From an uncultured Pseudohongiella sp. (lineage in GTDB: Bacteria > Pseudomonadota > Gammaproteobacteria > Pseudomonadales > Pseudohongiellaceae): a DNA stretch of 64,000 nt. Of this stretch, positions 54,093 to 63,629 are shown piece after piece. Where the stretch lies: assembly GCA_951812715.1 (NCBI GenBank), contig OX638323.1, positions 2,584,577 to 2,648,576 on the forward strand. Direction: 5' to 3'. The position numbers were made by a program, and so were the translations under genes. Position 1 is the stretch's first letter. Each line of letters starts with the position of its first letter. The notes under the pieces were generated by a model. That model worked only from the letters and a program-made list of their open reading frames with translations, was not told the DNA's origin and ran no database searches.

Positions 54093-55430
54093 TCAGTCGG
54101 AACCCGCCAGGGAACGCTGTTGCTTGGCTTCGCGGTCGGCGACGATCTTGTCGTATCCCTCGTCGTCCAGATGTGTGATGGCGATCCAGGCATGGGACAT
54201 TTCGTCACCGGTGCGGCTGCCGCCGTATACCCATTGATCCGGGTCGGGGTTATTGGGATTGTTGGCGCTGTTGTCGTACCACTGCTTGATCACCAGGATC
54301 GCGCCGGTCGGCAGCAGCGGCGCCATGTCGGGTTCGTAGATGTGGCTGTGGTGCCAAGTCGCGCTCCAGTTGGAAATCTGGCTGATCTGCTCGGTACGGC
54401 CGGTTTCCGGATAGAAAATCTCCAGAGAAGCGGCGTTCATGCGCAGGTGGCCATGAGGCTGGAAGCTATCGATGCGCACCGGATGATCGAAGGAATGGAA
54501 GCCCTGGGTCATGGTGTAGCCATGAGGAGGCACGATCAGATGGCCGCCTTCGTAGCCGGAACGCATCGGATATAGACGCAGATCCTGCTTGTAGGGCTGC
54601 TCGATCTCAACGTAGTCCGCATCGTGGAACCACAGGCCGATTTCAACGACGTTATCCTTGATCACCTGACCCTGGGCCATTGCGCCAACGCCACCGGGAA
54701 ACATGTGGATGTCCCAGGAAACGCGGGAACCGCCGGGGATGGTTCGGCACACGCCTTCAGGCATCAATTCGCCCCACTTGCCCATCGCATATTCGGTAAG
54801 TTGGCCGAAGCGCTCGAACTCGCCGTCTTCGTTCTCCGCTTCGATATAGGAGTTGGCGTGATGCACGACTGCCTTGGCGTCACCCCTTGGCTTTACCTGC
54901 ACCGCCTTGATGCAGCGATCCGCGGTGAGGGTGCTTTCAACGAAGTGCTTGCTCCACAGGTCATTGCCGTTGGCGGGAATGTCCATCGGGATCGATGGGA
55001 TGATCAGATCGGGAGCGCCGAGTTCAGGCTCGAAGTTCCATGCGTCCGGATCCGGCAGATCGGGAGCAGGAGGGACGATGTCGGGATCGCCCAGCGGCGC
55101 GCCTTGCTCGACCCAGGCGACAATGGTGTCGATTTCGTCCTGGGCCAGCCGCCAGTCGCCTTCCAGTTGCTGGATGCCGATGCCGTGGTCGTAGGCATAA
55201 GGAGGCATTTCGCGATTCGCCACCTTGAACGAGATCAGCGGCGCCCAGGGGCGAACCTGGTCGTAGTTCTCGAATTGCATCGGCCCGATACCGCCCTCGC
55301 GGTGACAGACCACGCAATTTTCATTGATGATTCCCGCTACTTCACCGTTATAAGTAAGTTCATGATCCTGGGCCTGAGCGCCGAACGCGACGGCCCCGCC
55401 AACCAGGACTAAAGCTTGCGCCAGTTTCAT
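54093..55430 (-). CDS. Secreted heme c/PHM-like copper protein, paralog 2
   Basis: The 445-residue protein, with signal peptide and heme site C39-V-V-C42-H43, is closely similar to paralog 1. It keeps the candidate copper ligands: VVHHANS, DIHMFPGG, PHGHLRMN and GDEMSHAW. It has WYDNSANNPNNPDPDQWVYGG, shared with the family. The upstream Ig-like protein gene is on the same strand with 128 bp between. A strong terminator follows. Ligand assignment is from sequence resemblance to PHM, so it is inferred. Confidence 0.78.
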   Translation of the reverse strand: MKLAQALVLVGGAVAFGAQAQDHELTYNGEVAGIINENCVVCHREGGIGPMQFENYDQVRPWAPLISFKVANREMPPYAYDHGIGIQQLEGDWRLAQDEIDTIVAWVEQGAPLGDPDIVPPAPDLPDPDAWNFEPELGAPDLIIPSIPMDIPANGNDLWSKHFVESTLTADRCIKAVQVKPRGDAKAVVHHANSYIEAENEDGEFERFGQLTEYAMGKWGELMPEGVCRTIPGGSRVSWDIHMFPGGVGAMAQGQVIKDNVVEIGLWFHDADYVEIEQPYKQDLRLYPMRSGYEGGHLIVPPHGYTMTQGFHSFDHPVRIDSFQPHGHLRMNAASLEIFYPETGRTEQISQISNWSATWHHSHIYEPDMAPLLPTGAILVIKQWYDNSANNPNNPDPDQWVYGGSRTGDEMSHAWIAITHLDDEGYDKIVADREAKQQRSLAGSD

Positions 55431-55509
55431 ATCGTTCTCCTCGGATGAGCGTTATCGTTCTGACGGAATGCCCTTCGAATACTAGTTTTTTCCCTGGTCG
55501 AAGTCCATG

Positions 55510-55538
55510 ATTCGCCGGCAGTTATCGCACCGGCGAAT
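55510..55538. other. 9-bp hairpin between the paralog and the Ig-like gene
   Basis: ATTCGCCGG (55510-55518) pairs with CCGGCGAAT (55530-55538) across an 11-base loop. No clear U run follows on either strand, so termination is uncertain. Confidence 0.35.
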
Positions 55539-55558
55539 GCAACAATTTGAAACAGACA

Positions 55559-56494
55559 TCAATCGGTTACTGTTATTCGCTGATAGACGTTGGTCCAGCA
55601 GCACTGGTCGCCATAAGAGCTGTCCGGCGCCGTATGCACGTCGACCGCGGCGCGAATGATGTAGTTCCCAGGCGCGGAGAACGTGGTCAGTACGCTGGCG
55701 GAGCCCGCGCCGCCTTCGATTACGGTCTCGTTGTCGGCGGGGCCGGTGAAGCGTTCGAAGCGCGGGTCATCCGGATCGAAGGGATTTTCCGGCGCCGGCG
55801 CGCCGGGATCGCGTTCGAATGTCACTTCGCCAGGGCCCTGGTGCTTGTTGAACTCCACGCCCATGTTCAGCGGTTCGCCGAAGCGCGGATCCTCGGGGTC
55901 GCGTTCCGCCGGATCGCGCGCATTGACGACGAGTTCGACCTGCTCGCCAACGCTGACGGTAGCGCCGTAATCGGAGATGTTCGCCATCAGGCCGGCGGAC
56001 AGATCAGTGTCGCCGAACGCGGCCAGCGGCTGCAGCGAACCCTGGGGACGCGGGCGGACAAAATCGAGTTCATAAGCCGAGGCGCCACGCCGGCCGGGAA
56101 CCCGCAATACTTCGCTTTCACCGGTCTTGAGGTTCCACCAGACGTCAACGTCCGCCTGATCGGGCGGCAGGGTGACGACGAATACGCCGGTGCCGCGGCC
56201 CGCGGGGAAATGCGTTGGTTGCATGCCGTCGAACTCCACCGGCTCGATGTAGTTGCTTTGGCCCAGCGGGAGTTCGACATCCTCATCGGTATTGCGATTA
56301 ATGAACCCGAAGGAAATGGTGGTGCTGCCATCTTCGTTGGCGACCCAGCCTTCCATAAGAGGGATGATCGGCAGCCCTTCGGGCGGCGTCAGGGACAGAA
56401 AACGAGGTTGGTCGTCCTGGCCCTGCGATGTCGGGGAAACAGCCATCAGCAGCAGAGCGGCGAGCGCCAGCATTGATTTATACATGCGTCGCAT
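55559..56494 (-). CDS. Secreted Ig-like domain protein
   Basis: The 311-residue protein has a signal peptide (LALAALLLMAVSPTSQG) and beta-rich sequence. It starts with PRFLSLTPPEGLPIIPLMEGWVANEDGSTTISFGFINRN and ends with SVLTTFSAPGNYIIRAAVDVHTAP, which looks like an Ig-like or PKD-like strand pattern. An acidic, Pro-rich segment (ERDPEDPRFGEP) resembles an interaction loop. Function unknown; it heads the minus-strand run of heme/copper genes and may be a partner of them. Start ATG 56494 has GAGGAAC upstream. Confidence 0.6.
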   Translation of the reverse strand: MRRMYKSMLALAALLLMAVSPTSQGQDDQPRFLSLTPPEGLPIIPLMEGWVANEDGSTTISFGFINRNTDEDVELPLGQSNYIEPVEFDGMQPTHFPAGRGTGVFVVTLPPDQADVDVWWNLKTGESEVLRVPGRRGASAYELDFVRPRPQGSLQPLAAFGDTDLSAGLMANISDYGATVSVGEQVELVVNARDPAERDPEDPRFGEPLNMGVEFNKHQGPGEVTFERDPGAPAPENPFDPDDPRFERFTGPADNETVIEGGAGSASVLTTFSAPGNYIIRAAVDVHTAPDSSYGDQCCWTNVYQRITVTD

Positions 56495-56753
56495 CGAATT
56501 GTTCCTCTTCGTACTTTGCGGAAAGCTCGCGGGCGATCGCCGACAGGTGCGGCAGCCGGCGGCAAGCAGAGCCAAAGGATAATGGCAAGGCCGCGAATCG
56601 TCTAGTCTCAAGCAGGCTCAGAAGCGCTTGAATTGTAAGCAAGTGTTACGTTGCACGCGCTTTCGGGATTGGACATGCCGCTATTGAATGTGTAGGTTCA
56701 CTGGCAGCCGCGATGCATCGATCCTTGGAAAAAATGGAGCTGGGGCGCCCCTT
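56495..56753. other. Divergent intergenic region
   Basis: No gene is supported between the Ig-like gene (minus) and the ABC ATPase (plus). A frame extends the ATPase upstream to 56688, without family similarity. Confidence 0.5.
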
Positions 56754-57500
56754 ATGACTGATCGCCATCCAGTCATCGAACTTCGGAACGTAGACAAGTT
56801 CTATGGAGACTTTCAGGCGCTGTCGAACGTCAGTATGACTCTGGAGCCGAGCGAGCGCGTAGTGATTTGCGGTCCTTCCGGCTCGGGCAAATCGACTCTC
56901 GTCAGATGCATCAACCGGCTGGAACAGCACTCGGCCGGGCGGATTTACGTCGACGGGCAAGAACTGGGCGGCAAGGAGACCGATATCCGCAAAGTTCGAA
57001 TGAAGGTCGGCATGGTTTTCCAGCAGTTCAACCTGTTTCCGCATCTGTCCGTGCTTGAGAACCTGACCATCGGTCCGATCCGGGTTCGCAAGCTGGCCAG
57101 ATCGCAAGCCGTTGATCTTGCGCTTGGCTACCTTGAACGCGTAAATATTCTCGACCAGGCGGAGAAATATCCGTCGCAACTTTCCGGCGGACAGCAGCAG
57201 CGGGTAGCGATAGCCCGTTCGCTGTGCATGGAACCGGGCGTAATGCTTTTCGATGAGCCGACTTCCGCGCTGGACCCGGAAATGATCAATGAAGTGCTTG
57301 AGGTGATGGCCGATCTCGCGGAAAGCGGCATGGCCATGATCTGCGTGACCCACGAAATGGGTTTTGCGCGTAGAGTCGCCGACAGAATGATCTTTATGGA
57401 CCAGGGCGAGATTATCGAGTCGGCGCCGGCGGAAAGATTCTTCTCGAATCCGCAAAGCGAACGCTGCCGGAGATTTCTCGACCGGATTCTGGAGCGCTAG
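56754..57500 (+). CDS. Polar amino-acid ABC transporter ATPase
   Basis: The 248-residue ATPase has Walker [11 protein letters not shown]-loop [10 protein letters not shown], signature [13 protein letters not shown] and Walker [15 protein letters not shown], with the H-switch at VTHEMG. The [14 protein letters not shown] sequence places it among GlnQ/ArtP-like polar amino-acid importers. Genes for a permease, a binding protein and another permease follow on the same strand, giving a full importer. Confidence 0.93.
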   Translation: MTDRHPVIELRNVDKFYGDFQALSNVSMTLEPSERVVICGPSGSGKSTLVRCINRLEQHSAGRIYVDGQELGGKETDIRKVRMKVGMVFQQFNLFPHLSVLENLTIGPIRVRKLARSQAVDLALGYLERVNILDQAEKYPSQLSGGQQQRVAIARSLCMEPGVMLFDEPTSALDPEMINEVLEVMADLAESGMAMICVTHEMGFARRVADRMIFMDQGEIIESAPAERFFSNPQSERCRRFLDRILER

Positions 57501-57501
57501 C

Positions 57502-58338
57502 ATGAGTTCGAACGGCCAGTCGCGGGCGCCGGCATGGAGCCTTGTTTCGAATATTGCCAGGTCACGGGCATTTTCGGTGTTGCTGTATCTGGTCCTGATC
57601 TTTCTGCTGGTCAGACTGATGCTGAACGGCGCCGAGGCGATGGGCTACAACTGGCAATGGTATCGTGTGCCCGCATACCTGTTCCGCTTTACCGAAGACG
57701 GATTCGAATGGGGGGAAATCGCTCTGGGTCTGGTCGCGACGTTGCAGATTTCCCTGCATTCCTTTTTGCTGGCGACCGGCGTCGGCGCGATCGTTACCTG
57801 GCTGAGATTGTCGAACCTGGTGGTCGGAACCGCCATCGCGGTAGTGTTTCTCGAATTTGTCAGAAACATGCCACTGCTCGTTCTGCTTTACCTGTTCTAT
57901 TACGTTCTGGGGCCGATATTCGGCCTGGACCGGTATGCGGCGGCCGTTCTCTGCCTTGGCGTGTATCATGCCGCGCTCGTCTCCGAAATTCTGCGAGCGG
58001 GAATCAAGTCGGTCGATGGCGGCCAGCTTGAGGCGGCGCGATCGCTAGGCATGTCGACAGCGCAGGCATACCGGCACATCGTCTTGCCGCAAGCCGTGAA
58101 GTTCCTGCTGCCGCCCATGACCGGCGAGGCGGTGCATCTGATCAAGAGTTCGGCGATCGTGAGCGTGATCGCGGTAGTCGAGATGACCACTGTCGGCAGG
58201 AATATCATTTCCGATACCTATATGAGTTTCGAGATATGGTTCACCATAGCGGCGGCGTACTTGCTGATTACCCTGGCATTGTCCGTGGCGGCGTCGCGAA
58301 TGGAAAAACATTACGCCATTTCCGGGAGGACAAGATGA
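57502..58338 (+). CDS. Polar amino-acid ABC permease 1
   Basis: The 278-residue protein has five or six membrane helices and the EAA loop EAARSLGMSTAQAYRHIVLPQAVKFLLPP typical of HisM/GltJ permeases. It lies 1 bp after the ATPase gene. Its stop overlaps the binding protein's ATG (ATGA). Confidence 0.92.
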   Translation: MSSNGQSRAPAWSLVSNIARSRAFSVLLYLVLIFLLVRLMLNGAEAMGYNWQWYRVPAYLFRFTEDGFEWGEIALGLVATLQISLHSFLLATGVGAIVTWLRLSNLVVGTAIAVVFLEFVRNMPLLVLLYLFYYVLGPIFGLDRYAAAVLCLGVYHAALVSEILRAGIKSVDGGQLEAARSLGMSTAQAYRHIVLPQAVKFLLPPMTGEAVHLIKSSAIVSVIAVVEMTTVGRNIISDTYMSFEIWFTIAAAYLLITLALSVAASRMEKHYAISGRTR

Positions 58339-59168
58339 ACTGCAGAAAAAATGTGCTGGCCGCGCTCCTGATCTGGACGGGAATGGTCCTCGGCGCGACT
58401 GTTCCGGCGTCTGCCCAGAATGCCCGGCAATCGATCGCGGCCGAAAGCGTTATCGAAACCATCAAGCAGCGCGGCGCGATCAGGATTGGCCTGTCGACGT
58501 TCACGCCATGGTCGATGCGCGCCAGAAACGGCGAGTTGATTGGATTCGAACCCGATGTGGGCCGCAAACTGGCCGCGGACATGGGCGTCGATGTCGAATT
58601 CATGCCGACCGCCTGGGACGGAATCATTCCGGCTTTGCTGGCTGGCAAGTTCGATGTGATCATCAGTGGTATGTCGGTTACTCCACAGCGCAACCTGACC
58701 GTGAACTTTACCAATGCCTATGCGTATTCCGGCATGACGATTCTTGCCAATAGACAATTGACGGAAGGCTTTGAACTGGAAGATCTCAACAGTGCGGACG
58801 TGACCTTCAGCGCCAGACGGGGAGCGGTTCCCGCGAGCGCGATCGCCGAAAGGTTTCCCGCCGCGGAACTGCTCTTGTTCGACGACGAGGGCGCGGTGGT
58901 CCAGGAGGTCGTGAACGGGAACGCTCATGCAACCATGGCCGCGGAGCCCCTGCCATCGCGAGAAGCCCGCAATTACCCCGACACCTTGTACATTCCTTTT
59001 GACGCAATGTTCAGCCAGTTGGGCGAAGGATTCGCCGTGCGCAAGGGCGACCCCGACGCATTGAACTTCTTCAACAACTGGATCGCGCATTATTGGCGCA
59101 CGGGCTGGCTGCAAGAACGCTACGATTATTGGTTCACAACCGAGGAGTGGGTGACGCCCGGGCGGTGA
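58335..59168 (+). CDS. Periplasmic amino-acid-binding protein
   Basis: The 277-residue protein has a signal peptide and the SBP_bac_3 pattern: IKQRGAIRIGLSTFTPWSMRARNGELIGFEPDVGRKLA, DVIISGMSVTPQRNLTVNFT, and GEGFAVRKGDPDALNFFNNWI. It delivers polar amino acids to the two permeases. The exact amino acid cannot be named. Its start is coupled to the preceding permease. Confidence 0.9.
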   Translation: MNCRKNVLAALLIWTGMVLGATVPASAQNARQSIAAESVIETIKQRGAIRIGLSTFTPWSMRARNGELIGFEPDVGRKLAADMGVDVEFMPTAWDGIIPALLAGKFDVIISGMSVTPQRNLTVNFTNAYAYSGMTILANRQLTEGFELEDLNSADVTFSARRGAVPASAIAERFPAAELLLFDDEGAVVQEVVNGNAHATMAAEPLPSREARNYPDTLYIPFDAMFSQLGEGFAVRKGDPDALNFFNNWIAHYWRTGWLQERYDYWFTTEEWVTPGR

Positions 59169-59400
59169 AACCGACAAAAAGCAGTGCTTTTTGAGGGCCG
59201 AACAGCTCGGCATGGGCGCGGACAAGCGATTACGAAGCGAAGCTTCGCGCGCCGGCCGCGCGCCACCGGGCCGTGCTCGGTGGCCGGGCCGTCGAGACCG
59301 GGATAAATCGAAGTCGGCGACAGCGCGCCAGGGATGGCAGGCGCGGCCGCGGAATTCGAGAGCGTCCGCGACTTGGCTACGCCGCGCGCGGAATGGCGGT
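59163..59400 (+). repeat. Family B repeat plus family C-like end
   Basis: The stem CAAAAAGC-agt-GCTTTTTG (59174-59192) is again fully paired but differs from other copies. GGCCGAACAGCTCGGCATGGGCG and GACAAGCGATTACGAAGCG follow, then GCGCGCCAGGGATGGCAGG (59320). A family C-like tail (GTCCGCGACTTGGCTACGCCGCGCGCGGAATGG) ends it. No gene here. Confidence 0.7.
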
Positions 59401-59423
59401 GGGGAGATCAAAAGGTATCCGCA

Positions 59424-60335
59424 ATGCGAACTTTCCTCAGGCGTCTGACCTGGATCGATGCCGCGCTATTGGCGGCGCTGGCGGGTTTTGCCGCCTATGT
59501 CTGGGTGCGGATCGACGGCGGACTGAACTATGTTTGGCGCTGGGAAATCATTCCCGGCTACATGTTCCGGTTTGACGAACTCGAAGGCGGATGGGTCGCC
59601 AATCTCTTCATAACCGGTTTCCTCACGACGATACGCATCAGCATTTACGCCAGCATACTGGCGTTGGTTCTTGGCGTGATTCTCGGCGTTGCGCGCACGG
59701 CGAACAATCTCACCGTCAATCTGCTGGCGCGAACCTATCTCGAGTGCCTGCGGAACATCCCTCCGATCGTGGTGATTTTCATTTTCTATTTCTTTCTTTC
59801 CGAGCAACTGATCGTTGCCTTCGGAATCGAACAATGGGCGCGTGGAATCACGCAAGGGGAATACGCCCGCGTCTGGGAATTTTTCGTCGGCGACCCGCGG
59901 CTGCTACCTGCCCTGTTGTCGGGAACAGTTGTTCTCGCCTTGTTCGAAAGCGCTTTTGTCGGCGAGATCGTTCGGGCGGGCATGGAATCGATCGAACCAG
60001 GACAAAAGGAGGCGGCCCGTTCGCTTGGTATGGGCAAGCTGCACGAGCTGCGCTTCGTCGTGCTGCCGCAGGCCATGCGCAAGGCTTTGCCGCCGATGGC
60101 CAATCAGTTCATTACCCTGGTCAAGGACAGTTCGATCATTTCGCTGATTTCGGTGCAGGAGCTTACCTACAAAACGGTGGAACTCGTCTCTTCGACCCGG
60201 GCGATTTTTGAAGCATGGATAACGACCGCGGCGCTCTATTTCGTTTTGTGCTTCGGTCTGTCGCTAGTCTTCCGGCGATTGGAAACTTCCGCCCGGCGAG
60301 TGAGGGTCGGTCGGCGAAGCCGGTCGAGAGCGTAG
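59424..60335 (+). CDS. Polar amino-acid ABC permease 2 with repeat-encoded tail
   Basis: The 303-residue protein has several membrane helices and the EAA loop EAARSLGMGKLHELRFVVLPQAMRKALPP. It pairs with permease 1 to form the channel. The last 13 or so residues (RVRVGRRSRSRA) are encoded by the start of a family B repeat (from 60297), so the repeat forms the C-terminus and stop. Start ATG 59424 follows directly after a repeat and lacks a strong ribosome binding site. Confidence 0.9.
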   Translation: MRTFLRRLTWIDAALLAALAGFAAYVWVRIDGGLNYVWRWEIIPGYMFRFDELEGGWVANLFITGFLTTIRISIYASILALVLGVILGVARTANNLTVNLLARTYLECLRNIPPIVVIFIFYFFLSEQLIVAFGIEQWARGITQGEYARVWEFFVGDPRLLPALLSGTVVLALFESAFVGEIVRAGMESIEPGQKEAARSLGMGKLHELRFVVLPQAMRKALPPMANQFITLVKDSSIISLISVQELTYKTVELVSSTRAIFEAWITTAALYFVLCFGLSLVFRRLETSARRVRVGRRSRSRA

Positions 60336-60510
60336 CTTTCGAAGATCCGAGCGACTCGCCATGGATGGCGAAGCCGGGGGTTGCCGGAGCCACCCGCTTC
60401 GCGCCAGGGACGGCATGCCCAACGCAACAGAATACGCGAGGCCGAGCGACGCGGAGTCGCGGAATCCACCCAGTCGTCATAGCGCGCGGAATCGCGCTCC
60501 GGGACTGAAT
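60297..60510 (+). repeat. Family B repeat with family C tail
   Basis: It has GGTCGGCGAAGCCGGTCGAGAGC-gta-GCTTTCGA (one G-U pair in the stem), GACTCGCCATGG, CGCGCCAGGGACGGCATGCCC and AACAGAATACGCG. After that comes family C material (GCGGAGTCGCGGAATCC, GCGCGCGGAATCGCGC). The following gene begins at 60577. Confidence 0.7.
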
Positions 60511-60576
60511 GGAATTTTTCGGCCAAGGCCAGTAGAGTTGCGCGTTAATTCGCTCGACGCGTTACAGTGTGAAGCG

Positions 60577-62277
60577 ATGCCGTCCATGATCCCTGACATA
60601 CTCCGCCGATGCGGTCTCCTGCTGGCGCCGCTGGTCTGGCTCAATCCGGCCCAGGCGGCGCTTGAACGCGTCGATGACTTCGCCCTGCTGGACCAGCGTG
60701 GCGAATTCCACCAGTTGAGCCGCTATCGCCATATGCGCGCGCTGGCGGTCATGGCCTATAGCGCCGATTGCCCGGCGATGACCGGCATGTCAGTGGATTT
60801 CGAAAGTTTCGCCGGCCAGTTCGGCGCGCGGGGAATCGCTTTCCTGTTTATTGACCCGCATGGACTCGGAAGAGAAGAATTGCGCGGCGTCGAACTGGAG
60901 TTGCCGATTCTCGATGACGCGGGGCAACTCGCCTCCGCCGCGCTCGAACTGGAACAGGCCGGCGAAGTCGTGCTACTGAACCCGGAACGACTGTCGCTAT
61001 TCTATCGGGGCGCGGCGGACGCCGGATTCGAGCGCGCCTTGCAGGCCTTGCTCGCGGACGGGATCGACGACAGCATCCGCGCGCCGCTGTCGACTGACTG
61101 TCCGCTTGCGTATCCCTCGCGCGACGCCATGCTCGCCGAGCCGCCGGATTACGCCACCGAAGTGGCGCCGCTGATCATTGAAAATTGCGGCATGTGCCAT
61201 CGCCGCGGCGGCGTCGGTCCGTTCGCGCTCGACAGTTACCTGATGCTGCTCGGCTGGTCGCCGATGATCCGCGAAGTGCTGCTCAACAAGCGCATGCCGC
61301 CCATGCAGGTGGATGCGCATATCGGTTATTCCCGGGATGCGCGCTATATCGAAACCGAAGATCTGCAAGTGTTGATCAACTGGATCGACGCCGGCGCGCC
61401 TGGCGAAATCGGCGCACAGGATCCGCTGCAAGCGCTGGCGAACGCGCCCGGACGCGAATGGGAACTGGGCGAGCCCGATTACATCGCGCAAGCGCCGCGG
61501 CAGGACATTCCGCCAACCGGAGTGCTCGACTACACCTATCAGGAAGTCGATCCCGACTTCACGGGGAAAAAGTGGGTGCGGGCGCTGCAATACCTTCCGG
61601 GCGACGAATCGGTGCTGCATCACTTGATGATCTTCGTTACTGGCGAAGGCGAGGATTTTTGGGGCGCGGAACGCCGGCAGGAAAACAGTTCCCGCGGTTT
61701 TCTCGATGGCTATGCGCCGGGCCAGGATCTGCTGCGTGAGTTTGCGCCCGGAACCGGAGTCCCCATCGGTCCGGGCGAGAAACTATCCATGCAATTCCAT
61801 TATGTGACCAACGGTCAGTCCACCAGCGACATTACCCGCATCGGCCTGTACTTCGCGGATGAGCCACCGGAGCGGGAACTGATCACACAGGCGGTTTCCA
61901 CCCGGTTCCTGCTGCCGGCCAATGTCGCCGACTTTCCCTTGCAGGCCAGCCACCGGCTAGAACGGCAAGCGGTGCTTGTGGGCGTGCGCGCGCGGATGAA
62001 TTACCGCGGCAAGAAAATGAAGTTCGCCTATCGGGCGCCCGGCGGGCCGCTGCGCGAGATATTCTCGGTGCCGGCCTACAATTACGGCTGGCAGCCGAAC
62101 TATCGCCTCGATCAACCGATCGAACTTCCAGCCGGCACAATCTTGCATGTGATCGGCGCGTTCGACAACTCGATTTCCAATCCCAACAATCCCAACCCCG
62201 ACGGCGAATTGCGCTTTGGCGTGGAAAGCTGGGAAGAAATGTTCACCGGATATTTTACATACCACCATGCGGATTAA
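60577..62277 (+). CDS. Redoxin-heme c-PHM-like fusion, CuM His pair missing
   Basis: The 566-residue protein has a signal peptide (MIPDILRRCGLLLAPLVWLNPAQAA) and a thioredoxin-like domain with a single Cys C65 (SADCPAMTG). A heme c site follows, C204-G-M-C207-H208 (ENCGMCHRRGGVGPF), then a PHM-like domain. Candidate CuH ligands H348-H349 and H408 remain, and M555 in SWEEM matches the CuM Met. The HxH pair expected in PHMHYRGK is R473 and N475 in ARMNYRGK. It therefore may not hold CuM. ATG 60577 is preferred; the frame opens earlier within a repeat. The serine hydrolase gene overlaps its end by 11 bp. Confidence 0.82.
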   Translation: MPSMIPDILRRCGLLLAPLVWLNPAQAALERVDDFALLDQRGEFHQLSRYRHMRALAVMAYSADCPAMTGMSVDFESFAGQFGARGIAFLFIDPHGLGREELRGVELELPILDDAGQLASAALELEQAGEVVLLNPERLSLFYRGAADAGFERALQALLADGIDDSIRAPLSTDCPLAYPSRDAMLAEPPDYATEVAPLIIENCGMCHRRGGVGPFALDSYLMLLGWSPMIREVLLNKRMPPMQVDAHIGYSRDARYIETEDLQVLINWIDAGAPGEIGAQDPLQALANAPGREWELGEPDYIAQAPRQDIPPTGVLDYTYQEVDPDFTGKKWVRALQYLPGDESVLHHLMIFVTGEGEDFWGAERRQENSSRGFLDGYAPGQDLLREFAPGTGVPIGPGEKLSMQFHYVTNGQSTSDITRIGLYFADEPPERELITQAVSTRFLLPANVADFPLQASHRLERQAVLVGVRARMNYRGKKMKFAYRAPGGPLREIFSVPAYNYGWQPNYRLDQPIELPAGTILHVIGAFDNSISNPNNPNPDGELRFGVESWEEMFTGYFTYHHAD

Positions 62278-63625
62278 AGTGACCGCGGCGTTGGCGCTGA
62301 TCGCGCTCGCACTCGCGCTTGGCGCCTGGCGCATCGGCCTGACGCCTGGCTATCTGGTTCATGGCGCCCCCGTGGGCAGCGGCATGGCGGCCAAGCTGCT
62401 TTGCAGCGCCCGCTATGTTTCGGGCTTTTCCAGGGAACAGGCGCGCGGCGATCTCGAACAATATTCGCCCTTGCTGGAACGGGTAACGGTGAGTTGGAAC
62501 GACAGCGAAAAAACCGTGACCGCGTCGCTGTTCGGCTTGTCGGAGCGCGTGGCGAGTTTTGTCGATGGCAGAGGCTGCGCCGTGGATTACGGTGTAAACC
62601 CGCCGCGCGGCCCGCTGGACTTGAACCCGCTGCCGCCGGCGCGGGAACTCTGGCCCCGCGGCGACGATGCCGGTCCACCCGCTCCGCGTGTGCGCGAATT
62701 GCTGCAAGATCTGCTACAGCGCGACAACGCGGCCGGACGCAATACGCGCGCCTTGCTGGCAGCGCGGGGAGGGCGCATTCTGGCGGAGGCCTACGCCCAG
62801 GAATCCGGCCCCGCCACGCCCTTGCTAGGCTGGTCGATGAGCAAGAGCCTGCTATCGGTCATGCTCGGCAATCTAGAGATGCGCGGGCTGCTGCGGCTCG
62901 ATGAGCCGGCCGGATTTCCGGAATGGCAAGACGACAGCCGCGCCGATATCCGCCTGACCGATCTGCTTACCATGACCGACGGCCTCGAATTCATTGAAGA
63001 TTACAGCCCCGGCGACGATGTCACCCTGATGCTGTTCACCGTGCCTTCGGCGGGGGCGTACGCCTTGCGCGGCCGCCGCATACGTGAACCGGGAATCCGT
63101 TTCAGTTACAGTTCGGGCAGCGCCAGCCTGTTGGCGCTGGCGCATCAGCGCGCCTTGGATTCGCCGCGCCGGGCGCTTGAGGATTTCGTCGAAAACATCT
63201 GGCGCCCCATGGGATTCCGCAATGCCATTTTCGAAACCGATGCCGCGGGACTGCTGGTAGGCAGTTCGTATTTTTACGCCTCGGCGCGGGATTGGGCCCG
63301 GCTCGGTCAACTCATGTTGAACGGCGGCGAGATCAATGGCCGGCGCATCGTCACCGAGGATTGGGTGCGCCGGGCCATGTCGGTCAACGGTTCCGCAAAT
63401 GAAACAGCCTACGGCTATCAATGGTGGCTCAACAGCGGCGACGAAAGGCTGCGTTATGCCGACTTGCCGCAAGACGCGATCTTTGCCCGCGGCAATCGCG
63501 AACAGGTGATGATGGTCGCTCCTTCGCTGAATCTGATCATTCTGCGGCTCGGCTGGACCGCGGGAGACTATCCGGTCAACGCCAACTTTCGCGAGATCAT
63601 CGATTTGCTCGCGCGCGAAGGCTGA
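62267..63625 (+). CDS. Serine hydrolase, beta-lactamase/class C-like
   Basis: The 452-residue protein has an N-terminal hydrophobic anchor and the SxxK motif S190-M-S-K193 (GWSMSKS). A YSS triad equivalent follows in RFSYSSGSASLLA, then HKT-like FARGNREQ near the end. This is the DUF/'serine hydrolase' branch of penicillin-binding-like enzymes, which cleave esters or amides. ATG 62267 lies 11 bp before the stop of the upstream gene, so translation is coupled. Substrate unknown. Confidence 0.85.
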   Translation: MRIKVTAALALIALALALGAWRIGLTPGYLVHGAPVGSGMAAKLLCSARYVSGFSREQARGDLEQYSPLLERVTVSWNDSEKTVTASLFGLSERVASFVDGRGCAVDYGVNPPRGPLDLNPLPPARELWPRGDDAGPPAPRVRELLQDLLQRDNAAGRNTRALLAARGGRILAEAYAQESGPATPLLGWSMSKSLLSVMLGNLEMRGLLRLDEPAGFPEWQDDSRADIRLTDLLTMTDGLEFIEDYSPGDDVTLMLFTVPSAGAYALRGRRIREPGIRFSYSSGSASLLALAHQRALDSPRRALEDFVENIWRPMGFRNAIFETDAAGLLVGSSYFYASARDWARLGQLMLNGGEINGRRIVTEDWVRRAMSVNGSANETAYGYQWWLNSGDERLRYADLPQDAIFARGNREQVMMVAPSLNLIILRLGWTAGDYPVNANFREIIDLLAREG

Positions 63626-63629
63626 AAGT

